From NCBI RefSeq assembly GCF_007828725.1, contig NZ_VIUW01000001.1, positions 806,001 to 870,000 on the forward strand: a stretch of DNA of 64,000 bases, read 5' to 3'. Below are positions 58,117-64,000 of this stretch, piece by piece. The stretch's first letter is position 1, and each line of letters begins with the position of its first letter. The translations under genes and the position numbers were made by a program. The notes below the pieces were generated by a model that did no database searches, was not told the DNA's origin, and worked only from the letters and a program-made list of their open reading frames with translations. Source of the DNA: Marihabitans asiaticum. Lineage in GTDB: Bacteria > Actinomycetota > Actinomycetes > Actinomycetales > Dermatophilaceae.

Positions 58117-58287
58117 CGACCAGCCCCCGTCGAGGGTGAGCACGTTGCCGACGACGTACGACGCCTGCGGGGAGGCGAGCCACCACAGCGCCTCGGCGGC
58201 TTCCCGTGGTGAGCCAAGCCGAGCCGCCGGTACCCCGGAGCGCACCGACGCCTGGAAGTCCGGGTCGGCGCACATATCGGTCTGCGT
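58108..58287 (-). pseudogene. C-terminal remnant of a short-chain dehydrogenase/reductase
   Basis: Reading the minus strand from about 58287 gives 59 residues that match only the end of an SDR enzyme: TDMCADPDFQASV, then GVPAARLGSPREAAEALWWL and SYVVGNVLTLDGGWSLG, ending with TGA at 58108-58110. The Rossmann fold and catalytic Ser-Tyr-Lys part are missing; upstream sequence reads Arg/Pro-rich and meets a TAG near 58360. It is a decayed gene fragment in the gap between the DUF222 and glutaminase genes. Confidence 0.75.
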
Positions 58288-58359
58288 CGAGTGCGTCGGC
58301 AGGGGGCCTCGGCCCGGGGGTGCCGGCCGCGAGCCAGCTAGCGCGAGGAGCGCGCCAGT

Positions 58360-59319
58360 CTAGTCTCCTACGAGCGTCCGCCACTGCTCGTCGTGCCCGG
58401 TGGGGTCGGTGAGCAGGTGCAGGTCGAGCTCGCGGCTCGCCCGGGTGAAGATCGCCTCACCGCGTCGGCTCGTGCCGTGCCCGTCCAGCCGCGGCGAGAG
58501 CGTCGCGAGACCGAAGCGCCCCGGGATCGCGCCCATGATCAGCCCCGACACCCCGCTCTTGGCGGGGATGCCGACCTGGGACATCCAGTCCCCGGCCGAG
58601 TCGTACATGCCGCACGTCGTCATCACGCTGAGCACGTGCCGGGTCGTGGCCAGGCAGAGCACCTGCTCACCGGTGATCGGCTGCCGACCGCCGGTGGCCA
58701 GCGTCGCCGCCATGACGGCCAGGTCGCGTGGCGTGACCAGCACCGAGCACTGCCGGGTGTAGCCAGTCACGACGTCCTCCGGGGAGTCCTCCATAACCCC
58801 TTCGGCGCGCAGCAGGTGGGCCAGGGCGAGGTTGCGGTGCGCCTGGGCGAGCTCGTCGTCGGCCGCCTCGGTGTCGATCGAGAGCTCCCGCCCGGCCAGG
58901 CGAGACAGGCCGTCGAGGATGATCCGCTCGCGCTCCTGCCAGTCCACCGCGACCCCGCCGATGAGCCCGTGCACGACCATCGCCCCGGCGTTGATCATCG
59001 GGTTGCGCGGGCGCTTGGTCTCCGGCTCGACCGAGAGCACGTCGAAGGCCTCGCCGGAGGGCTCGACGTCAACCCTGGCCAGCACCTCCTCGACGCCGTG
59101 CTCCTCGATCGCGAGGGCGTAGACGAAGGCCTTGGCGACCGACTGGACCGTCAGCTCGTGATCGACGTTGCCGGCGGCGAAGAGCGAGCCCTCGGTGGTG
59201 CACAGGCACGCGGCGAGCAGGTCCGGGTCGGCCTCGGCGAGCGCCTGGGGCACCTGGTGGACGGTCCCTCGCTCGTCGTCGCGAACTGCGTCGAGGGTCT
59301 CGGCCAGGTAGTCGCTCAT
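58360..59319 (-). CDS. glsA: Glutaminase A
   Basis: 319 residues of the serine-dependent beta-lactamase-like glutaminase family. It hydrolyses glutamine to glutamate and ammonia. The catalytic S60-x-x-K63 is in TVQSVAKAF; NPMINAGAM and GIPAKSGVSGLIMGAIPG are conserved. ATG at 59319 begins SDYLAETLDAV; the longer frame codes unrelated residues. TACCAT (minus strand, 59338-59343) is a possible -10. Confidence 0.94.
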   Translation of the reverse strand: MSDYLAETLDAVRDDERGTVHQVPQALAEADPDLLAACLCTTEGSLFAAGNVDHELTVQSVAKAFVYALAIEEHGVEEVLARVDVEPSGEAFDVLSVEPETKRPRNPMINAGAMVVHGLIGGVAVDWQERERIILDGLSRLAGRELSIDTEAADDELAQAHRNLALAHLLRAEGVMEDSPEDVVTGYTRQCSVLVTPRDLAVMAATLATGGRQPITGEQVLCLATTRHVLSVMTTCGMYDSAGDWMSQVGIPAKSGVSGLIMGAIPGRFGLATLSPRLDGHGTSRRGEAIFTRASRELDLHLLTDPTGHDEQWRTLVGD

Positions 59320-59418
59320 GCTCTGCGTCACCGTGCGATGGTATTCGACGAGTGGTTCTTGTCGGGTGCAGTTCACCGGCCGGACCGGCCGCCGTCCCCA
59401 ATAGTTAGTCCGCGCTCC

Positions 59419-59424
59419 TACCGT
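59419..59424 (+). promoter_or_regulatory. -10 box of the broken lipoprotein gene, leaderless type
   Basis: TACCGT is followed by exactly 7 bases and the ATG at 59432, the same layout as truA and ispH. It supports the view that this was a real gene. Confidence 0.55.
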
Positions 59425-59431
59425 CGCGGCC

Positions 59432-59873
59432 ATGGTGTGGTTGCGCGCATCGGTTGCGCTCGTCATCGCGGTCCTGCTCACGGGATGCGCGGCCGCCCCG
59501 GTCGTCGTTGCCGGAGTGGCGGCGAAGGGAGGCCCGAGCGGCCTACTCAGGGGGCGGTGAGGAGGCCCTCACGCTGACCCGGGCGGACGAGGCGGTGCCG
59601 ACGATGGGGCAGGTCCGGGAGTCGGCCATGTGCGCGACGGACGAAGCGTCCCGCCTGGTCGCCTTCGTCCTCGACCGCGAGGTCCTCATCGCCCCGACCT
59701 TCACCCGGGAGTGCGGCGCCGACGCGAGCTACTCCACCGACGAGCTCACCGGCCAGCGCATCGTCGACCCCGCCTCCGGTGCCGGCGCCGACCTCATCGC
59801 TCTCTCGCTGCAGTCCGGGGCGCTGCCGACGGCGATGGAGGTCCGGCCGCGCAGGGACGCCCTCGCGCAGTGA
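59432..59873 (+). pseudogene. Lipoprotein with a SecD P1-head-like domain, one frameshift
   Basis: ATG at 59432 starts a lipoprotein signal peptide (LVIAVLLTGCAA) that stops at 59560. The rest lies in the +1 frame: GGEEALTLTRADEAVPTMGQ, ASRLVAFVLDREVLIAPTF, and LIALSLQSGALPTAMEV to the TGA at 59873. The last segments resemble the P1 head of SecD, with its LSG-type RSGALP ending. Removing one base from the G run at 59550-59554 would restore a single frame of about 146 residues. This could be a genuine mutation or a homopolymer sequencing error. Confidence 0.65.
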
Positions 59874-59917
59874 GGCTCTCGCGCAGTGACGCCCTCGCGT
59901 GGTGATGCCCTCGCGCG

Positions 59918-61114
59918 TCAGCGCGAGCCCATCACCTCGGCGATGTAGTCGACGTCCTTGTCGCCCCGCCCGGAGAGGTTGACGACGATCACCTGCTCGG
60001 GCGACATCTCCGGCGCGATCTTCATCGCGTGGGCGAGGGCGTGCGAGCTCTCCAGCGCCGGGATGATCCCCTCGGTGCGGCAGAGCAGCGAGAACGCTTC
60101 GAGCGTCTCCTCGTCGGTGACCGAGACGTACTCGGCGCGACCGACATCCCTGAGCCAGGCGTGCTGCGGACCGACGCCGGGGTAGTCCAGGCCGGAGGCG
60201 ATCGAGTGGACCGGCGAGGGCTCGCCGTCCTCCTCCTGGAGGACCACGGTGGACATCCCGTGCAGGGTGCCGTCGACCCCCTTCGTCATGGTCGCCGCAT
60301 GCCGGTCGCCGGACAGGCCCTCGCCGGCCGGCTCGACCCCGATCACCCGCACCTGCTCGTCCTCGAGGAAGCCGGAGAAGAGGCCCATCGCGTTAGACCC
60401 GCCGCCGACGCAGGCCATGACGACATCGGGCAGGCGCCCCTCCTTCGCCATGATCTGCTCGCGGGCCTCGGCGCCGACGACGGACTGGAAGTCGCGCACC
60501 ATCGAGGGGTAGGGGTGCGGGCCGACGACCGAGCCGATGCCGAAGAAGACGTCCTCGTAGTCGGCCGCGTAGGTGGCGAAGGCGGAGTCGACCGCGTCCT
60601 TGAGGCAGCGTCCACCGGTCTCGACGGCGACGACCTTCGCGCCGAGCATCTCCATGCGCACGACGTTCATGTGCTGCTTCTCGACGTCGATGCCGCCCAT
60701 GTGGATCTCGCACTCCAGCCCGAGGAGCGCCGCCGCGGTCGCCAGCGCCACCCCGTGCTGACCCGCGCCGGTCTCGGCGATGAGCCGGGTCTTGCCCATC
60801 CGCTTCGCGAGCAGCCCCTCGCCGAGGCAGTGGTTGATCTTGTGCGAGCCGGTGTGGTTGAGGTCCTCGCGCTTGAGGTAGACCTTCGCCCCGCCGAGCC
60901 GCTCGGAGAAGCGCCGCGCCAGGTACAGGGGAGAGGGGCGCCCGACGTACTCGCGCAGCAGCTCGCGGTACTCGTCCATGAAGGCGGGGTCGGCCATCGC
61001 CTCCCGGTACGCGGTCGCGACCTCGGCGATCGGCGCCTCGAGGTGCGGCGGGAGGAAGGCGCCGCCGTACCGGCCGAAGCTGCCGTTCTCGTCGGCGTGG
61101 GTGAAGCGGGGCAT
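59918..61114 (-). CDS. trpB: Tryptophan synthase beta chain, stand-alone
   Basis: 398 residues. TrpB joins indole and serine with PLP. The PLP lysine is K92 in NHTGSHKINH, the catalytic Glu is E114 in IAETGAGQHGVA, and GGGSNAMG binds phosphate. ATG at 61114 follows GAGGAGG. The protein differs from the usual TrpB in the first 30 residues (FGRYGGAFLPPHLEAPIAEV) and in the cofactor-side loop. No trpA or other trp gene adjoins, so it may be a second copy or a salvage enzyme. Its minus-strand -10 may be TACCGT at 61184-61189. Confidence 0.9.
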   Translation of the reverse strand: MPRFTHADENGSFGRYGGAFLPPHLEAPIAEVATAYREAMADPAFMDEYRELLREYVGRPSPLYLARRFSERLGGAKVYLKREDLNHTGSHKINHCLGEGLLAKRMGKTRLIAETGAGQHGVALATAAALLGLECEIHMGGIDVEKQHMNVVRMEMLGAKVVAVETGGRCLKDAVDSAFATYAADYEDVFFGIGSVVGPHPYPSMVRDFQSVVGAEAREQIMAKEGRLPDVVMACVGGGSNAMGLFSGFLEDEQVRVIGVEPAGEGLSGDRHAATMTKGVDGTLHGMSTVVLQEEDGEPSPVHSIASGLDYPGVGPQHAWLRDVGRAEYVSVTDEETLEAFSLLCRTEGIIPALESSHALAHAMKIAPEMSPEQVIVVNLSGRGDKDVDYIAEVMGSR

Positions 61115-61267
61115 GGTGGCCTCCTCGTGGCGAGGGCGTCGGGACGACGCGAAGGGGGAGCGAAGGGGGTCTGCTGGCCGGGACGGTAGCCGGTGGGGGC
61201 GACATCGCGGTATCCCCGTGCCACGTGGTGGACGCCCCCGCACGCCCGGTTGGTGAGAGGATGAGGT

Positions 61268-62209
61268 ATGGCACGCGAGGCAGAGCACAACACCCCTGAT
61301 GGCGCCGTCGTCGTCGCTGTCGACGGCACGAGCAAGGACCGGGCGGTGCTGGCCTGGGCGGCGCGATCGGCGCAGCGGCGCAAGACCGCGCTGCACGTCG
61401 TGAGCGTCGCGGAGGTCGGCGTCTCCGCGTTCGGCGGACCGGAGTCGGCGGCGTCCGGCATCGTCGTCGACCAGCTGCTCGAGGCGGCGGAGTCGTCGGT
61501 GACGACGGCCTGCGAGCACATCAAGGAGATCGCCCCCGACGTCGAGGTGAGCACGTCGACGACGACCGGCAGCGCCTCGCGGGTGCTCGTCGACGCCGCT
61601 GAGCGGGCCGCGCTCGTCGTGCTCGGCGCCACCCGCTCCTCCCGGCTCGAGCGGGTCGTCCTCGGCAGCGTCTCCGGTGCGGTCATCCAGCACGCCGCCG
61701 CGCCGGTGGTCCTCGTGCCCGAGAGCGCCGGCCCGGAGCCGCGCCGCGTGATCGTGGGAGTCGACGGCAGCCAGCAGTCTCGAGCCGCCGCCGCTGCCGC
61801 ACTCGACGTCGCCAAGCACGCGGCGGTGCCAGTCACCGCCGTCATCGCCTGGCACATCGAGGTGGTCGACGGGGTCGTCGTGACCGAGCCCGGCAGCCCG
61901 CAGTGGGAGAAGGTCGAGCGCCGCTACCGCGAGATCGCCCAGGGCGTGATGGACCAGGCGCTCGCCGACGTGCGCTCCGGCGCCACCGTCTCGCCGGCGA
62001 TCGAGCAGCGCACCGACCGCGACATCGAGGTGACCGTCGAGGTCCGCAAGGGCAAGCCGGCGGCCGCGTTGGTCCAGGGCGCGACCGACGATGACCTGGT
62101 CGTCGTCGGAACCCGCGGCCGGGGAGGCTTCCGCGGCCTGCTCCTCGGGTCGGTCACCCAGACCGTGCTCGAGGTCAGCCCGGGCCCGGTGCTCGTCACG
62201 AGGGGCTGA
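61268..62209 (+). CDS. Universal stress protein, two Usp domains
   Basis: 313 residues containing two Usp domains in tandem, about 12-152 and 157-313. The second domain keeps the ATP-binding signature GTRGRGGFRGLLLGSVTQTV (G-x2-G-x9-G-S/T); the first has the looser GATRSSRLERVVLGSVSGAV. Tandem Usp proteins in actinobacteria are typically induced in hypoxia or stationary phase. ATG at 61268 follows AGAGGATGAGG. In the upstream gap two copies of GCGAAGGGGG lie side by side at about 61150-61167. Confidence 0.92.
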   Translation: MAREAEHNTPDGAVVVAVDGTSKDRAVLAWAARSAQRRKTALHVVSVAEVGVSAFGGPESAASGIVVDQLLEAAESSVTTACEHIKEIAPDVEVSTSTTTGSASRVLVDAAERAALVVLGATRSSRLERVVLGSVSGAVIQHAAAPVVLVPESAGPEPRRVIVGVDGSQQSRAAAAAALDVAKHAAVPVTAVIAWHIEVVDGVVVTEPGSPQWEKVERRYREIAQGVMDQALADVRSGATVSPAIEQRTDRDIEVTVEVRKGKPAAALVQGATDDDLVVVGTRGRGGFRGLLLGSVTQTVLEVSPGPVLVTRG

Positions 62210-62278
62210 CCCCCTTCGAGGCGCCTTCGTCGCACCTCAGGGGGCGTGGGTGCGTCGCACCCTGGCAGGGTTGACCCC

Positions 62279-64000
62279 GTGACCGACGACCTGCCGCAGA
62301 ACCTCCGTGACCTGGCCGACGCGAAGGGCGTCTCGAGCGAGTACTGGGACTGGAAGGGCAACCACACCGTCATCCCGCCCGACGCCCTGCGGGAGGTGCT
62401 CACGGCCCTCGGCGAGGACGTCTCGACCGAGCAGGCCACGACGGCCAGCCTGACCCGGCTGCGCGAGGAGCCCTGGCGGCGCACCCTCCCGCCGACGGTC
62501 GTGGCGCGCACCGCCTTCCCGTACCGGCTGCACGTGCACGTCGCCGACGGGGCGTCGCTGACCGTGCACGTCGACCTCGAGGACGGGGGCCGGGTCGACC
62601 TCGAGCAGCTCGAGCATCTCGTGCCCCCGGTCGAGGTCGACGGGGTGCTCGTCGGCGAGGCCGCCTTCGAGATCCCCGCCGGCCTGCCACTGGGCTACCA
62701 CGAGCTCGTCGCCGAGGTGGGCGGCGACAGCCCGCTGCCCAGGCCCGACTCCCGGCTCTCGCGGCTCATCGCGGTCCCGCACCAGCTCGATCTGCCCGCC
62801 GGTGTCGCCGAGGGCGATGCCCACGGCCTGATGACCCAGCTCTACCAGGTGCGCTCGCGGGACACCTGGGGGATCGGCGACCTCGGGGTGCTCCGGGAGC
62901 TGGCCCGCTGGGCCGCCGACGAGCACGACCACGACTTCGTCCTGGTCAACCCGCTGCACGCCGCGGAGCCGAGCGGGGTCCTCGAGCCCTCGCCGTACCT
63001 GCCGGCCTCACGACGCTTCGTCAACCCGCTGTACATCGACATGGGCACCCTGCCGAGCGTCGAGCTGCTGAGCGAGAGCGCACGGGCCGAGATCGACGCG
63101 CTCGCCGGCCAGGCCGCCCCGCTCAACGACTCCGCGGTGCTCGACCGTGACGAGGCCTGGCGGCTCAAGCGCTCCGCGCTGCGCGCGGCCTACCGCGAGC
63201 TGGGTCCGGCCCAGGCCGACCGGGTCGGCCGGTGGATGGAGAGCGAAGGGGTGGGCCTGCTCCGCTTCGCGACGTGGTGCGCCATCTGCGACGTCCACGG
63301 GCCCCGGTGGGACGAGGACTGGCCGGTCTCCCTTCGCGATCCGGAAGGGCCCGCGGTGGCCGACTTCCGCGCGGAGCACGCGGGAGAGGTGTCCTTCTAC
63401 TGCTGGCTCCAGTGGGTGCTGCAGGTCCAGCTGGGAGAGGTGCAGCGAGAGGCGCTCGAAGGGGGGATGTGCCTCGGTGTGGTCCACGACCTGGCGGTCG
63501 GGATCCACCCCCGCGGCGCCGACGCCTGGGCCCTCGGCGACGCCCTCGCCCAGGGCGTGACGGTCGGGGCGCCGCCGGACCAGTTCAACCAGCGCGGGCA
63601 GAACTGGAGCCAGCCGCCGTGGCGACCCGATCGCCTGGCCGAGCTGGGCTACGAGCCGTACGCGGAGATGATCCGCTCGGTCCTGCGCGACTCCGGCGGC
63701 ATCCGCGTCGACCACGTCATCGGGCTCTTCCGCCTCTGGTGGATCCCGCAGGGAGGCGAGCCCTCCGACGGCGCCTACGTGCGCTACGACCACGAGGCGA
63801 TGATCGGGATCCTCGCGCTCGAGGCGCAGCGCGCCGGGGCGCTCGTCATCGGCGAGGACCTCGGCGTCGTCGAGCCCTGGGTCCGGGAGTACCTGCTCGA
63901 GCGGTCCGTCCTGGGTACCAGCGTGATGTGGTTCGAGTGGACCGACGACGGGCGGCTGCTGCCCCCTTCGCACTACCGCCGGCTGTGCCTCGCGACGGTG
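62279..64000 (+). CDS. malQ: 4-alpha-glucanotransferase (amylomaltase), 3' end missing
   Basis: 574 codons are visible before the window ends. GH77 enzymes move alpha-1,4-glucan segments between maltodextrins in glycogen metabolism. The long N-terminal region before YQVRSRDTWGIGDLG is the actinobacterial type. The nucleophile is D478 in IRVDHVIGLFRLWWIP and the acid/base is E526 in VIGEDLGVV; PPDQFNQRGQNWSQPPW is also conserved. GTG at 62279 begins a plausible N-terminus (TDDLPQNLRDLADA), but no strong ribosome-binding site is visible. Confidence 0.94.
   Translation, partial: MTDDLPQNLRDLADAKGVSSEYWDWKGNHTVIPPDALREVLTALGEDVSTEQATTASLTRLREEPWRRTLPPTVVARTAFPYRLHVHVADGASLTVHVDLEDGGRVDLEQLEHLVPPVEVDGVLVGEAAFEIPAGLPLGYHELVAEVGGDSPLPRPDSRLSRLIAVPHQLDLPAGVAEGDAHGLMTQLYQVRSRDTWGIGDLGVLRELARWAADEHDHDFVLVNPLHAAEPSGVLEPSPYLPASRRFVNPLYIDMGTLPSVELLSESARAEIDALAGQAAPLNDSAVLDRDEAWRLKRSALRAAYRELGPAQADRVGRWMESEGVGLLRFATWCAICDVHGPRWDEDWPVSLRDPEGPAVADFRAEHAGEVSFYCWLQWVLQVQLGEVQREALEGGMCLGVVHDLAVGIHPRGADAWALGDALAQGVTVGAPPDQFNQRGQNWSQPPWRPDRLAELGYEPYAEMIRSVLRDSGGIRVDHVIGLFRLWWIPQGGEPSDGAYVRYDHEAMIGILALEAQRAGALVIGEDLGVVEPWVREYLLERSVLGTSVMWFEWTDDGRLLPPSHYRRLCLATV

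Overview
The window is a very GC-rich (roughly 70% or more, judged by eye) stretch of an actinobacterial chromosome. The ribosomal gene order, Zn-ribbon S14 and L36, an L17 with a long acidic extension, TANNNT -10 boxes, DUF222/HNH and DUF6318 proteins and a mycobacterial-type SOS box all point to Actinomycetota, most likely a Micrococcales member close to Intrasporangiaceae. That placement is inference, not a database result.

Region 1 (1-7555) is the end of the S10/spc ribosomal superoperon: rpsQ (cut by the window edge), rplN, rplX, rplE, rpsN, rpsH, rplF, rplR, rpsE, rpmD, rplO, then secY, adk and map. Region 2 (7556-16020) separates map from infA and holds unrelated genes: the methylmalonyl-CoA mutase pair mutA/mutB with the chaperone GTPase meaB, a multiply frameshifted exported-protein pseudogene, and a BCCT-type osmolyte transporter. 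Region 3 (16021-22949) is the infA-rpmJ-rpsM-rpsK-rpsD-rpoA-rplQ alpha operon, an ArsR-like regulator with a clear operator, rplM-rpsI with a tandem repeat at the rpsI end, and truA.

Region 4 (22978-34470) carries a YbdK-type carboxylate-amine ligase, glmM, beta-carbonic anhydrase, a GH1 beta-glucosidase, a sugar ABC transporter (binding protein plus two permeases, no ATPase) and an aspA/Dcu-type aspartate-dicarboxylate pair. Region 5 (34596-41292) has a PfkB sugar kinase coupled to glpX, a DUF4245 protein, xseB/xseA, ispH, and a divergent membrane protein/TetR pair. Region 6 (41305-47674) is a histidine-utilisation locus: an IclR regulator divergent from hutH-hutU-hutG-hutI, with a perfect 20-bp palindrome between them.

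Region 7 (47623-64000) is mixed: rmuC, a Nudix hydrolase, two secreted or lipid-anchored proteins, ychF, a higBA toxin-antitoxin pair, a DinB-like protein, two DUF202 membrane proteins, an SRPBCC protein, pirin, a DUF222/HNH protein with an SOS box, an SDR remnant, glutaminase, a frameshifted SecD-like lipoprotein, a stand-alone trpB, a universal stress protein and the start of malQ.

Two patterns run through the window. The octamer CGAAGGGG (and its complement) is strongly over-represented, is usually read in genes as Glu-Gly with the otherwise scarce codons GAA and GGG, and forms the arms of several intergenic hairpins. Many isolated genes have a TANNNT hexamer 6-9 bases before the start codon and no Shine-Dalgarno, which suggests leaderless transcripts. 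No tRNA, rRNA, CRISPR array, transposase or phage gene was seen, and no gap over 300 bases lacks an annotated element.
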